Below, in pieces: positions 43,571 to 58,400 of a stretch of DNA of 64,000 bases. The position numbers were made by a program, and so were the translations under genes. The notes below the pieces were generated by a model. That model saw nothing but the letters and a program-made list of their open reading frames with translations, was not told where the DNA came from and did not search any database. Origin of the DNA: Cyathus striatus (Eukaryota > Basidiomycota > Agaricomycetes > Agaricales > Nidulariaceae); assembly GCA_025738555.1 (NCBI GenBank), contig JAOVFP010000004.1, positions 3,162,001-3,226,000 on the forward strand. Reading direction: 5' to 3'. Every line of letters begins with the position of its first letter. Positions within the stretch are counted from its first letter, which is position 1.

Positions 43571-45487
43571 CTACTCAAACAACTTCCTCCCCTTCCTAGG
43601 CACAATCCGACACTTAAAAGGCTCAGGATGCCTCGTCATCTCCTTCCCCCAATCAAGGGGCGGCAAGACCTCCTTCCCTTCCTTACTAATCTCGGGCAAA
43701 AACTCAAAACATGAAAGCAACCTAATGGTAGCCGTCCAAACCGAGTTATCAGCCACATGCAAGCCGGGACACCTTCTCCTCCCAAATCCAAACACCACAT
43801 CCCTAGGATCTGAAGGCACGTCTCCAAGGAGAGGAGATCCCTTGTCAAAGCGCTCTGGGAGGAACTCGGTAGGGCGCGGGCATTCGTTTAACATGTCGCT
43901 TTAGAATCCCAGTTAGAACGGGTTTTGGAAGATAAGAGCATAGGGAAGACGTACTAGATACTAGCAATCACACTCGTGCCTTTAGGAATGAAATACCCAT
44001 CGTACACATCATCCTGAATAACCGCATGCGGGATGGATATCTCCAAAGGCGATGCCCAGCGGTACAGCTCGTTAAGGAATTTTTCCATATATGGCAGGTT
44101 GGGTCGATCGTCGAGGTCCGCGAGACGGTCTTTAGGGATGACTCTGTCGATTTCGGCTTGGGCTGCGCGTTGGGCCGCAGGGAAGTGGAGCATTGCGAGG
44201 ATTAGAGTGTTTAGTGTTGCCATTGTCTGTAGCGTTGTGAGTCAAGGAGGTGGGATGAATGAGATAGGAAGGACGTACGGTATCTTGACCTGCACCGTAC
44301 AGGATCCCAGCTAACCCTTTAATATCTTCTTCATCCTCTTTCGACAGGTTTTCCAGTCCACCGCAGGTGGCGATAGCATCATTAACAACGCATCGCTGTG
44401 CATTTCCATCTCTCTACACATAACCATCAACATCTTTTCTATCTCTCAAAAAGAAAGGACGTACAATCTTCTCTTTAGCCATCTCGAACGGAATGCCATT
44501 GGCCTTGATGACCATCTCCTTCAGATCGCTAACGGCAGTTTTGAACCCGGAGAAGGGGAAGCTGTCGGGGTAGGACGTGTAGAACCATTTGAGGGAGGGG
44601 AAGACGTCGACGAGAGCTCCGGAGGCTTGGTACGCTTCTGCTGATTTTCTGATTGCGCCGCTTGCTGTCATTTGGTTCAGTATACCAGAAGATGAAAATG
44701 GAAGAAGAAAGACACACCAAGTTTGACCAACTCATGTTCTCCCGATGTAATATCCAAATCGTACGCGAGACGGAAGATGGTCGTCGTCGCGTAACTAGTA
44801 CCCAGTCAGACAACACTGTAAGCAAAAACAAAAAAGGGCATACATGAGAATATGATCCCGGAACTTCTCTGGCTCATCATAGAGAGCCTTTACAAGCCTC
44901 CTCGAAAGTTCCTCGTGCATCGTAGCGTAGCTCCTTGCCGCGTTAGGGTTCAACAAAGCCTGAGAAAGACGCCTGTGTTTGCGGAATTGGGCACCGTAGC
45001 GCATGGTTGGCATTGCAGCTCCCCATCCTAGCCTATCTCATTGTGAGATTCTGCTTAGTGAAAGGGAAGGAAGAGGACGTACAGCTCGTTCTCGAGAATC
45101 ATGTTTGGCCGATCAGAGTAGATCGCACCGCGCTTCTCGAGGAGCTCGTTGGCAATGTGCAGCTTATTGATCACGATACTTTTGAATCCCAGAATGTTAA
45201 ACCGCACGATGGGACCTACACCCGAAACTCTCAGCTCCAGCCCACACAGCAAGAACGAAGGAAAAAGACGTACCATACTCCTTACTCCACCCTCTAAACA
45301 GCAAATGCGGTCGCTCAGCTTTAACAAGCGCCAACAAGTTCCCTATGAAGGGGTACTGCGGTGGACCAGGTGGGAGCTTAGTGCCCTTCTGCGAGACGCT
45401 GCGGGAGTACGCTACGCCTGCAAGAAGAACCACAGCAAGCGTGGCTACAGGCAACAAGAAAGGAGAGTCCGTGTTGATGAGCGTCAT
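43571..45487 (-). CDS. Cytochrome P450 (P450-1)
   Basis: Haem-thiolate monooxygenase anchored in the ER membrane. Exons (minus) are 45487-45274, 45215-45083, 45032-44844, 44794-44718, 44664-44465, 44413-44279, 44226-43955 and 43898-43571, encoding 515 aa. It has an N-terminal membrane helix (about residues 8-26), a proline hinge PPGPPQYPFIGN, an I-helix GAGQDT at 311-316, an ExxR motif in NELYR, and a haem loop FGFGRRRCPG with Cys450. The segment before PTEFLPERF is about four residues shorter than usual at the exon 7/8 junction, so that splice may be slightly different. An in-frame ATG at 45547 is possible, but 45487 gives the usual P450 N-terminus. Substrate unknown; it may act on the product of the nearby FPP synthase pathway. 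Confidence 0.85.
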
Positions 45488-46069
45488 TGAAGGTAACAGA
45501 AAGGTTGATGAGAGGAGGGGGAGACCTGTGATGAGCTTTATTCGCAATTATCAAGCAATTATACTCGTGTTGCTACACCAAGATCCCGTCCGGTATTAAC
45601 GTAGGTGGATTAGATGTGTGGAATCTGGACAGGTCGAGGTTTCTGGACATATCGCAGAGCTGATGATCGCGAAACGAAACGCCGCTGTCGTGGTGGGTTT
45701 GTAGTGGGTAGAACAAACAGAGCGGGTGTTGCTTACCATGGCCCCGCACTCAAATCACACCATCACACCAAGATCCCACGATCCAGACATGTGTTATCTC
45801 GGGAACTTTAGTTGGCCTCTATGAAATAGAACCAGTAAGTTATACTGATGGATGTCCAAATTAAACATATCAAAAGCGAATGGTATAAAATAAGTAATTA
45901 TTAATTGACTAGGTAAGCTAGTCCGAGTATCTGTGCTACTCGTTCGCTACTCGTAGACTTCAATTGGCCTCTATGAAGTGGAGCTAAGTATCAAAATTAA
46001 ACATATCTACAGCTAATGACGTAAAAGTAGCAAGTAAATAATCATGCAGGTAAAACTAGTACAACGAGT
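45488..46069. repeat. Intergenic spacer with a diverged direct repeat
   Basis: About 90 bp starting at 45812 (TTGGCCTCTATGAAATAGAA ... AAATTAAACATATC) is repeated in diverged form from 45963 (TTGGCCTCTATGAAGTGGAG ... AAATTAAACATATC). No gene is seen. Confidence 0.5.
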
Positions 46070-47363
46070 CTAAGCCTCAAGCGGAGCAACCTGATCCTCT
46101 AACCACGTCCATAGATCCTTGCCAAGTTGAGGGTCAAGCACGGCTTTGCTCAATTTACCCTCTCGAACCCATGGGATAAAGTACTGCAACAGCATTAGCG
46201 AATAAAAATGCATATAGTAGATATATTATACCTTTCCATTCAAACTAGCACCATCCGGCGCAGTAGCAACATAAAGCGGCGACAGCGCACCAAGAGGGAC
46301 AGGATAACTAATAATTTTCTGTAAAAACATAAGCATCACCACCATGGCACCAATGAATAAAAGAAAAAACACACCAAAGCCAACTTCTCAATCGCACTCT
46401 CAACATGCCTCGCAAGCTCAGACTTGAGCGTCCCCGGATTCAAAGAAGCAGAAACCAACCCCTTATCACCGTATCTCCTAGCCAATTCCGTAGCAAACAC
46501 CAAATTAGCCATCTTGCTCTGCATGTACAATGTACTCTTGCTGAGCTTGTTGCGCGCGGCCGAGTCACGGAGTGTGTCAAAGTTGATGTTGTTTACCATC
46601 ATGCCTGCTGCGGAGGCTACTGTTACGACGCGTGAGGGGGTGCTTGGGGTGGATGTTGCGAGGAGGGTGGGGAGGAGGAGTTTCGTGAAGTAGAAGTGCC
46701 CTGGTGGGTGTTAGGGATGTGTGGTGAGTGAAGAGAAGATTCGTACCTAGGACGTTTGTGCCGAATTGAAGGTCGTAGCCTGTAGACTAGGTTAGCTAGG
46801 AAAGTGATAGGAGAGGAATCTAATAACCGTCGTTTGTGAACTGGTCGAGGGGAGGCATCATAACACCACTACAAGACGTCTAATTAGTCTTTGAACGACG
46901 ACTGTCAGCTCTTCACATACGCATTGTTGATCAAAACATGCAGTTCTTTCTCTTTCCTACGCACATTATCTTCAGCGAAAACCCAGTAATAACAGCAGTA
47001 GCACATACGAATTAAACTCTATCGCACTCTCCTTGATACTCTTCAAATCCGACAAATCAAGCTGCAAAAACCTCGCCTCCTTCCCTGTAATATCCTTCAG
47101 CTGTTCAATCGCCTCCTTTCCCTTGCTCGCACTTCGCGCTGCAAGGTATACTGTAGCATTGTGTTGAAGCAGTCCCTACATATCCATTAATAATTTCCCA
47201 ATAAGTACTAATATTGAAGACGTACCTTGACGATCTCAAATCCAACACCAGTATTTCCACCGGTAACGAGAAAGACCTTTCCTGTGAGGTCACCGATGTC
47301 ATCCACACTAAACTTGGACTGGGGAGGGAATGTTTCTGAGAGGAAGGATATTATGCCGCCCAT
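46070..47363 (-). CDS. Classical short-chain dehydrogenase/reductase (SDR-3), retinol-dehydrogenase-like
   Basis: NAD(P)-dependent alcohol/ketone oxidoreductase. Exons (minus) are 47363-47226, 47175-47009, 46956-46921, 46868-46828, 46779-46747, 46700-46375, 46318-46232 and 46183-46070, encoding 313 aa. The Rossmann motif TGGNTGVG lies near residues 34-41 and NNAG follows. The catalytic residues are Ser168 (VASAAG), Tyr197 and Lys201 (YMQSK), so unlike SDR-1 and SDR-2 it has the full active site. There is no signal peptide; it is presumably cytosolic. It diverges from P450-2 across 431 bp, which suggests shared regulation and a shared pathway. Confidence 0.85.
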
Positions 47364-47794
47364 GGTGATAGAAAGGGGGAGAACAAAGAAGGTTGGAATG
47401 AAGCTTGTGCGACATGGTGATGAAGTTCAAGTACTTGACTAGTCCGTGGGTTGTGGGTGCGCCTTGAACGCCGGAGTGATCGTGATCGTACTACGCGTTT
47501 GGAAGCCGAGATTACTAATCACTATTTGCATCCGTTTGTCATCCATTCAGATCGCGGAGATTTCTGCCGGGACTTTGGTGAACCAAACAGCTCGATCTTC
47601 AACAGAAATCTCAAAGAAATTTTGTCCACGCAGAATACTTACCTATCTCCATCCAATTCACCTATTCCCCAATATCATCGCATTATGTCAAATGAAACTA
47701 TGAGATGGGGGGAAAGGTAAGCTAGAGGGCATCTATATTGCCTTTTAGTTTTCACGAAGATTGGACTTTCTTTCCATCTTCCTGATCATCCATC
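47364..47794. promoter_or_regulatory. Shared divergent promoter of SDR-3 and P450-2
   Basis: A 431-bp spacer lies between two head-to-head genes. No element is clear enough to name. Bidirectional promoters of this size are common in fungal secondary-metabolite clusters. Confidence 0.4.
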
Positions 47795-49765
47795 ATGTCT
47801 CTACAAGCATTGTGGAAAGAACACCTCTCGTTTATAAATCCAGATGTACTGGCATTGGCTGCGTTCGGCGCGGTCTTAACTGCGTGGTTCGCTTCGAGAA
47901 AGTCGAAAGGCCGCTTACCGCCTGGTCCGAGGGGCCTGCCGTACATTGGCAGCGCGCTCAGCTTGCCTACACGAAGACCTTGGGAAGTGTACAAGAAGTG
48001 GAGTCAGGATTATAGTACGCCTTATCATTCGATAATGAAATGAAATATTTCTCTTATGTGATGAATTTAGAATCGGATTTACTTTACTTGAAACTTCCGG
48101 GAACTGGAATTCTCGTGTTGAACTCTGCGAAAGTTGCAAATGATCTGTTGAACAGGCGTTCGAGTATTTACTCTGATAGACCACAGTCGATCATGCTTAA
48201 TGATTTGTACATCCCACGTTCTTCTGGTGTAATTGATTACTGACGGTGTACAGTATGGGAATGTCGTGGGTGTTTGGTATGATGCAGTATGGAGAAGAAT
48301 GGAAACGTACGTGCCAGGCTACATATTCCCTTTGAAAATGAACTAAAAAGGAATAGAGCACCGCCGTGTATTCCATAAACAATTCGAAGGCACACCAGCA
48401 GTCAAAATGCACGAGCTTAACTCAGTGCGACGACTCCTGAAGCGTTTGCTCAAAAGCTCTGTTAACTACTCACGAGACATGCAATTGTGCGTTTTCTTTT
48501 AATATCATTGTCGACTCGACTAATTCCATTTATAGAACGACTGGTGACATGATCCTTTCAGTAACATATGGAATAACACCCGAGTCAGAAGACAACTATT
48601 TCATTACTCTTGCAGAATCGCTCGTAAATGCTCTCACGATTGTTGCTGGTGGTGGTTTCTTCGGTACGTTTTTTTTTCCAAATATCATAAAATATGATCG
48701 CTTACGAAGATCATAGTTGATCTCATCCCTGCGCTTCGGTACGTCCCCCAATGGCTCCCTGGTGGAAGATGGAAAAAGCAAGCCGAGGAATGGAATCAAC
48801 TTGGATTCAAAGCGCGTAGTGCTCCTTTTGAGCATGTAAAGAAACAAATGGTAATTATTCCATTTATCATGCAAAGTCACATTTACGAAACCACGTATAG
48901 ACTGCCGGAACAGCACCTCCATCCGTTGCATCACACTTCTTATCAGGAGATCATGAGTCACTTTCCAAGGACGCACAGAACCAAATGCAAAACATCCTCG
49001 CAGAAGCGTACTTGGGCGGAGCAGGCGCAACAGTAGGAACCCTATGCTCCTTCACACTCGCAATGTGCCTCTACCCCCAAATCCAAAAGAACGCACAAGC
49101 AGCACTCGACGCAGTCCTACACAACGAGCGTCTCCCTGACTTCTCCGATTTTGGCAACATCCCGTATCTCGATGCTTTGGTTAACGAAGTTCTCCGGTGG
49201 CACCCTGGTGCACCGTTGGGTTTATTCCACATGACGAGCAAGGACGACGAGTACGATGGGTATTTTATCCCCAAGGGGACTATGATTTCACCGAATGTGT
49301 GGGCAATATTGCATGATGAAGCTGTGTATGGGGAGAAGCCGGAGGAGTTTAGGCCTGAGAGGTTTTTGGATGTTGATGGGAAGAGGAATGCGGTTCCGGA
49401 TGTTGAGGTTGCTTTTGGGTTTGGGAGGAGGATATGTCCTGGGCGAGGTGAGTGTTTTTTCTTTTATGAATATTGGTGACAGTATTGAGTTTGCTGGAAG
49501 TTATGGGCCGTGAGACGTTGTGGATGGTGGCTGCTTCTGTCCTTACATGCTTCAGTTTAAGCGATGCGGTCGACAAGGAGGGAAAGCCTCTTGATCCCTC
49601 CGCTATCGAATACAGTAACTCCATGGCCAGGTATGTTTATAACCTCATCATTGCTATAAGTTGGACACTAATATATTTGTTAGTCGTCCACCATACTTCG
49701 ACGTTACTATTAAGCCTAGAAATGCTGGGGTAGAGGCACTCATTCAAAATGGATTGGATGCTTAA
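47795..49765 (+). CDS. Cytochrome P450 (P450-2) with atypical I-helix
   Basis: Exons are 47795-48014, 48071-48206, 48254-48306, 48357-48486, 48536-48663, 48717-48850, 48901-49447, 49501-49630 and 49684-49765, encoding 519 aa. It has an N-terminal membrane helix, PPGPRGLPYIGS, an ExxR motif in NEVLR and a haem loop FGFGRRICPGR with Cys446. In the I-helix the sequence AYLGGAGATVGT (303-314) aligns with the usual AGADTT, so the acid-alcohol pair that helps protonate the iron-peroxo group is Gly309-Ala310. This may mean unusual chemistry, or a water-mediated substitute. All splice sites are GT..AG and the frame is intact. It is not a close copy of P450-1. Confidence 0.87.
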
Positions 49766-50290
49766 ATACTACTTCACATTTCTTGTCGCGACTTGCAACA
49801 TGTATATTACTCTAATTCTTCTAGCGCGTGTAATTTAAACCCTACCTAAAGTGATGTATTGCGTTCAAATGATAAGCAATTTTGAACGAGAAATTTGAGT
49901 CTTTGAAGGATCTGTGAGATATGACGTAGCATGGCGCTTAAATGTGAATATATAAAAGACAAGTCATTTAAAACAAAGAAAAGTCCTAAAGCTTATACTC
50001 AGTTAATACGCAGTTCACAGAGCTGTACAGCTTACTTCAATTCCAGAGGAAAGGTAGGCAAGGGCGATGGTAGGGATTATGTTAGTCCAGAGAGCAATCT
50101 CGAAAATTGTCCGAGATGGAAGACACAAAGTGAGGCCGGATGAACATTTATAATTCAACTACGCATCTTTCATGACTTTCCCAAAACATGAACGTGAAAG
50201 CACATCGTAAAATTCGTTCCAACTACAAGTTCCAATACAAGAAGAAAGTAAAAGGCAGTGATTAATTATTCATGAAGCGTAAAAAGTCGT
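49766..50290. other. Intergenic spacer between convergent genes, nothing seen
   Basis: The 3' flanks of P450-2 (plus) and SC15-like copy B (minus) meet here. No terminator or repeat is distinguishable. Confidence 0.4.
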
Positions 50291-51021
50291 TCAGAAAAGT
50301 CCAGCAAACCCGAGAGTACCAAAGGTAAGAAGGAATCCAAGACCTTTAAGAAGACCGCCCACAGAGAACAACCTAGAACAGCCATTAGCGACTTCGCTGT
50401 AGAAGAGAAATAAGAAACGTACAAAACACCAACGAGCTTGAGAACACCAGCGACGATGAGCTCAAGTCCGAGGAGAACCTTGTTGAGAGCAGCATCAATC
50501 CCGAATGTGATGAACAGGAATCCGAACTGGGGCTTGTGCTTCTTGAAGTTGTCGAGGCTTGTAGTGATGTCCTACAAATCGGTCAGCTCAAGAACGTGCA
50601 AAAAATTGAATTGAAGACTCGTGGCTTACAGAATAGACGGGGGCAATAGAATTAGCAACATCATTGGGAGTTCCGCCAGAACTGGTGTCAACCTTGCCCT
50701 GCAAGCCATTGAGGGATGTGGATGCGGTGTTGAGCGCAGCCACGAGGTTGGCAAATACGGGCGAAACCTGGTCTTGAGTGGTGCTATCGCTCACAGCGAG
50801 CGCATCTATAATCATCAGGCATTAGTGTAAATTCGCGACAACCCAAAACGAAACAGCGTACCGATCTGGGGGATGATGGTGCTGGTGCTGGCCTTGAGGG
50901 TGTTCACAACGGCCAGGACATCAGAGACATCTTCCCGCTTCTTGACAGCTGCGGGTGTGGCGGCAGCAGAGATGACGCCGAGGGCTAAGACAGTGAAGGA
51001 TGCAACGCGAGAGAAGAACAT
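50291..51021 (-). CDS. SC15-like secreted protein, copy B
   Basis: Exons (minus) are 51021-50862, 50805-50630, 50571-50423 and 50372-50291 (160/176/149/82 nt), giving 188 aa. It has a signal peptide (about residues 1-20), then KKRED at 27-31, a probable Kex2-type processing site. An acidic/hydrophilic half (to about residue 112) is followed by a strongly hydrophobic half rich in Leu, Val, Gly and Phe that ends GFAGLF. There is no cysteine, so it is not a hydrophobin. The architecture matches Schizophyllum commune SC15 (191 aa), which coats hyphae and the matrix and supports aerial growth. The assignment is by architecture and length and needs a search. It is divergent from copy C. Confidence 0.7.
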
Positions 51022-53614
51022 TGTGAATTGGTGACTGAGATGAGGATTGGAACTCGAGTGAAGCTGCTGGGTTGCTGCTGAAGAATATGGGATATAAAGT
51101 CCTGTTTTTATACGCGTCGAGTCAGTACTGTAGTACGTATTCTGCATTTTATTTCGCGAAGACGTGATCTACTCTGAAATGCAATGACGTTGAGCGATGT
51201 CATATTCCAGAGATATGTTCGTTTCCACATGAGAATTATTGCGCAGAAAATGAGAATAACTGAGACGAGATCATTACTTACTCGTAACTGGCCATAAGTG
51301 GAACAGATCATTTTCCGCCAATGAGAATCATTGTTGTCGACTTCTATATTTACGGCAAAAGATTGCACCATATGCCTGTCCGGTGGTTTAATCCGTCAAG
51401 AAATGAATAACCTGAGAAGAACATGTCGAACTAATGGCGGTGTTGTTCTCAGAAAACATATGATATCCATAGAAAGCGACCCTCCCACAAGTGATTAAAG
51501 GAAGTGTTTCGCACAATTTTTACCTTGTGTTCCCCGCCAGCAACAAAATAATTTTCGATAAGCGATCTAAAAGGGGATTTAATGTTACGTCGAGGAACGT
51601 CCGAGGCTGAGATTATTAGCGAGGCAACACTTCCTCGCTTATCGATGTTGGACATCGGTCACATTGAAGAAAACATATGAAAGTCTCCATATCCCCAGAA
51701 ATGTAAATTATGATGGTACATTTTAGGGGACATTTCAAGAGTTCCTCTGATACGTTATTGACGAAGTTGCTTCTACTGTAGCCTCCGAATAGAACAGTGT
51801 CAGAGCTGGAACTTCGGCCTTGAGGGTCTGTTTGTCTGTTTGAATGGGATAATCATGAGAATTTACTGATCTGTATGTTTGTTTGTAAGGAAATCACTAC
51901 ATACCATTGGAGTTGGAGAAGACTCAAGGAACTGGAATCCCCGCGTTAGAATCGCTTTGTCTTTTTGGAAGTCTATCGGAGGTTTGGAAGCCGTTCGTGG
52001 CTATTCATCCGAGTCAAATATAATATATGACGTCAATTATTATCATTCAGCACACAGCTCCTTGCCAATGGGACAGGTCGACGACAGCGGGGCCAATCAT
52101 CGGCGGGTGCTTGCTACATGTGGAAGGGCAAGGGAAAGGAGAAGATAATAATCCCCTTTAGGACCTTCTTTCCAAAGAGTACCGAGCAATTATAATTGAT
52201 TTAGTCTAATTTCTGGAACACGGCAGAATCTAAGTACTTAAGTTGCTTGCTGCGATAAAATAGAAAGCGCGAGGATGACAACAATTGCAGTGGCCGATTG
52301 GTGTCCATTGTCTCCGATCATGCGACAAGGGCCGTGCTGTGTGGTGCATCATCTTCGGGTATAAACAAATAGCAATAAGACTCTGTTTATGTTGATTGTT
52401 CCGGATCCGGGTTCATCACTTCCTGACATCGTGTGCTGCCATTCGCCTCTCCTCGCCCAATTATAGCTGGACACCTACGAGAAAAGAACGTCAAAAACAA
52501 ATTAGTATCTTGATAACACTACATCAGGTGATTTTCGAATCATATTACGTGCATTGGTTGTGACCTACACCTGTCAGGCAGTTTGTTTTGTTTGAACGTG
52601 AGCCTCGACTATTTTTGACACGTTCTGTCAGGTTGATTTGTTCACATTCTCACCATCCTGCGCTTCCGAAACATATTACGGTAACTATGTCAGCCAACGT
52701 TTGTTAAAATTTACACAGTTTACTTCTGTCAAGAAAGAAGGCGTCAGTGATCAATGCAGTCGCACATTCACTACCATGCACTCCGGGCAGAGAAGGCATT
52801 TAGAATAATGCTTTCTCTTTGAAGTTACTTCATGCTGCATTTTATGGATCCAGCATTAGGGGAGAGCTACCTAGCGCAATCATTGAATATGTTATTGAAA
52901 GTTCTATATTTGAACTTGCATGCACTGGTAATTTTGTCGACTCTATTTATGTTACGACTGTTAATATCTGCTTTAGAAACCACCTTTTATCTTCAATGTC
53001 AATTGGTAATTCGCGAGGCTATGTATAGATGATGCAAAACTCGGAACCGTCACTATGGTACATCAAGTTCTTGAGTCTATGGCGACTTTTTGCGAATTTC
53101 TGGCGACGAAATTCAAAGCTCCACAACTTCATGGCGATCACGTCTACTTGTATATGGAATGGCGGTAGTGCGCTCCTAACCTGACTCCGGATGACAGACC
53201 ATCAACGTATCAACGTCATAAAGAAGATTATATTGAAGATCTGAACGATAACGGAGGAAACTTCGAACACTACTATTGGACAGACTCGCCAAAACTCTAT
53301 CAGGTATGTGTATGCCGATCACAATTGCGCGTTACGCTGTATTGATGCACTCATGATATCTTTTGGATTTGTTTTTCTGCAAAGAAAAACGTACACATTA
53401 TCCATCTGTCTCCGTCTTCTCAGCGGTATGGGACAACAACCTAACGTCATTACTTGCGATATCCTTGTTTGAGAAGATGCAATATTCAAGTTACCAAAAT
53501 TAAGCACATTATTCCGAGACTGTATAAAAAGACCCGACTTCACTCTATCTTCACTCAGCAGCAACCCAGCAGCTTCACTCGAGTTCCAATCCTCATCTCA
53601 GTCACCAATTCACA
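51022..53614. other. 2.6-kb divergent intergenic region of SC15-like copies B and C
   Basis: The TATA box of copy B is at 51105-51112 (minus strand TATAAAAA) and that of copy C at 53523-53530. About 51022-52100 is the parent-like version of the decayed copy at 1900-2934. No other gene is supported; a 69-codon open stretch at 52819-53028 has no recognisable content. Confidence 0.5.
53523..53530 (+). promoter_or_regulatory. TATA box of SC15-like copy C
   Basis: TATAAAAA lies 92 bp upstream of the ATG at 53615, in a position conserved with copies A and B. Confidence 0.6.
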
Positions 53615-54341
53615 ATGTTCTTCTCTCGCGTTGCATCCCTCACTGTCTTGGCCCTCGGCGTCATCTCTGCTGCCACCACACCCGCAGCTGTCAAGAAGCG
53701 GGAAGATGTCTCTGATGTCCTGGCCGTTGTAAACACCCTCAAGGCCAGCACCAGCGCCATCATCCCCCAGATTGGTACGCTGTTTCGTTTTGGGTTGTCG
53801 TGAATTTACTCTAATGCGTGACAATTATAGATGCGCTCGCTGCGAGCGATAGCATCACTCAAGACCAGGTTTCGCCCGTATTTGCCAACCTCGTGGCTGC
53901 ACTCAACACCGCATCCACATCCCTCAATGGCTTGCAGGGCAAGGTTGATACCAGCTCCGGCGGAACTCCCAATGATGTTGCTAACTCTATTGCCCCCGTC
54001 TATTCTGTAAGCCATCTTCAATTCAAATGTTTGCACGTTCTTGAGCTGACCGATTTGTAGGACATCACTACAAGCCTCGACAACTTCAAGAAGCACAAGC
54101 CCCAGTTCGGATTCCTGTTCATCACATTCGGGATTGATGCTGCTCTCAACAAGGTTCTCCTCGGACTTGAGCTCGTCGTCGCTGGTGTTCTCAAGCTCGT
54201 TGGTGTTTTGTATGTTTCTTATTTCTCTTCTACAGCGAAGTCGCTAATGGTTTCTGTAGGTTGTTCGCAGTGGGTAGTCTTCTCAAGGGTCTTGGCTTCC
54301 TGCTCACTTTCGGTACCCTCGGGTTTGCTGGACTTTTCTAA
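53615..54341 (+). CDS. SC15-like secreted protein, copy C
   Basis: Exons are 53615-53774, 53831-54006, 54061-54209 and 54260-54341, with the same sizes as copies A and B, giving 188 aa. It differs from copy B by only a handful of residues. It has the signal peptide, KKRED dibasic site, hydrophilic first half, hydrophobic second half and no cysteine. Introns are also similar to those of copy B, so the duplication is recent or kept similar by gene conversion. It is predicted to be secreted, with a hyphal-surface role by analogy to SC15. It is transcribed divergently from copy B. Confidence 0.72.
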
Positions 54342-56277
54342 GCGACGTTTTAAGTCGTACTTTACTTGTATTCATTTTTCCTGTACTTGGATATGTTAAC
54401 GTTCTATGAACAATATTGTTGAAGGATATTGGGGTGTGTCGGTTCACATTTAATTGTGAACAACGCAGGAATATGATGTCGGAAAAATCGAAATTAGCAT
54501 ATAAGGTGCTGACGCTACTGATGGCCGTATGGGAACAAATTGGTATTGGTCAGGTTTCTCTAGTGGCCATATCAGATGAGTTATCAAGCTTTTATTTGGC
54601 TTTTATCAAGCACTGTAAACACATACCTCATGCTATGAACTCCTGATATTAACCTGATATGTATATGTCAGCCGCACCGACTTAGCACATAAACTGCTGA
54701 TTGTGCTATGTCCCTCATAATATGCTCTCGTTAAATTTGCCTGTTGTCGCGTCAGTGTGGTATCAAGTCGTGTAGATTTAAGTTAAGTTTGCATAAGTCA
54801 TAATAATATGGTCAATTATAACTAAAGCTACGGTAGTAAATTTTTATGATACTTTCTGTACTCAATCATAGCTACAGTACTGGGAAGAAGCACTTTTCTG
54901 CCCTCACAACAGATTCCGCTCCTGATTGACTCCAAACTTGAGCGCGCGAAAGCGACTCGTTGGAGTCTGGAGTCTGGTTGCGAGATGGAGTTACAGAATT
55001 TCAATTCCCGACGTTGACGGTAGGCGCCCCACTCTCAACTGAACTGGAAGGCAAACAATAAGAACACGGAGCCATATTATAGGGCCTGCATTTTCAGAAC
55101 ATGTGTTTTTCATTACCGTTACACGCTACATTCTTACTGTCACCTACTTACAGTAATATCTATACATACGGGCCATTCGTTACCAAATCTATTTAAACTG
55201 TCGCTTGTACGCTCTGCGAATGCACATTCGATTCTGCTTTGTATATCCCCACTTTCAATTTGTATCATACCTCAAGGCCGTACTGGGAGCTGTCCATAGC
55301 TCTTGTCCATCCACTCACAACATTGTTTTCCCTTTCCATCCCCCATACTTCAACTTCTCCTACCCAGCTATGAGAAGGTAGGTGCTTATGTAGTATTCAT
55401 GATTGTGAGTTGGTGCGTACAAATTTCTATATATATATGACATAGTTAGCAGAGTCCATGGTAGGTGAAAATAGTGTAGATTAGCTATTTAGTGCGCACA
55501 AGGTAGAATAGCCTGTGGGAGTAGTATTTATTAGTAATTTGTACCGCTAGATGTATAGTAAATTACGGCGTCAATAGGACGTTCGAATTAAATATATGGT
55601 TTAAATTTATTCCTTTATGCCTTTCCAAACTCAAAAACATATTTAGTATAAATGGTAATAATGTTTATTAGTTTGCAAGCCCATATCAGCACTCGTCAGA
55701 GTTGTCAGGTGTGATAAATTCGATCCTACTGATGTCAGCTATCAATAGTGATTGACTTTAGCAATCAGCGCGATAATCTACTATTGACAGATTCTTGAGC
55801 CATGTACCCCCCCAAACGGCTGATGGCCTTATCTAGCCTGATATGGCCATGTCTGGACAAATATGGCGATCTCGATTTTTCCGACAGATCTCTCCGCAAT
55901 TTGGTAACGTAACTTCGCTTTCCGAGTTGAGTTTAGAGGCGGGCTCCTCGATATCGGTATAAAGACATGCCTCTCAATTTCCTCGTGCCGATCTCCATTT
56001 ACGTTCAGAGTGTGATCATGTGAAGTAGCTACTTATCGCCCTGGGAGAACTATAAATGTTATTGTATTCTTATGAATACAGGAAGGCCATGTGGAGATGC
56101 TAAATGCAGCCTCGATAGTATGAATATCCATAGTATCACCGAGCTCTAATATGGAGACCTCCATTAGGTCTGGGAATGAGACTGTTTTCTAGTGTTTATT
56201 AATGATGTGTCGGTTGGTATATCATAACCTCTTCATCCTGTCCAGCATTGATACGCATCTCCCCGCCGTTTATGATA
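54342..56277. other. 1.9-kb intergenic region, no supported gene
   Basis: Only short open stretches without recognisable content are present. TATA-like sequences at about 55961 (TATAAAG) and 56049 (TATAAATG) lie upstream of monooxygenase 1 and may serve it. Confidence 0.4.

Positions 56278-58400
<2,123 letters not shown>

Noticed and set aside
50291..54341. Hydrophobin identity for the SC15-like proteins
   Set aside because: Class I/II hydrophobins need eight patterned cysteines; these proteins have none. HsbA-type was considered but the hydrophilic/hydrophobic two-half layout fits SC15 better.
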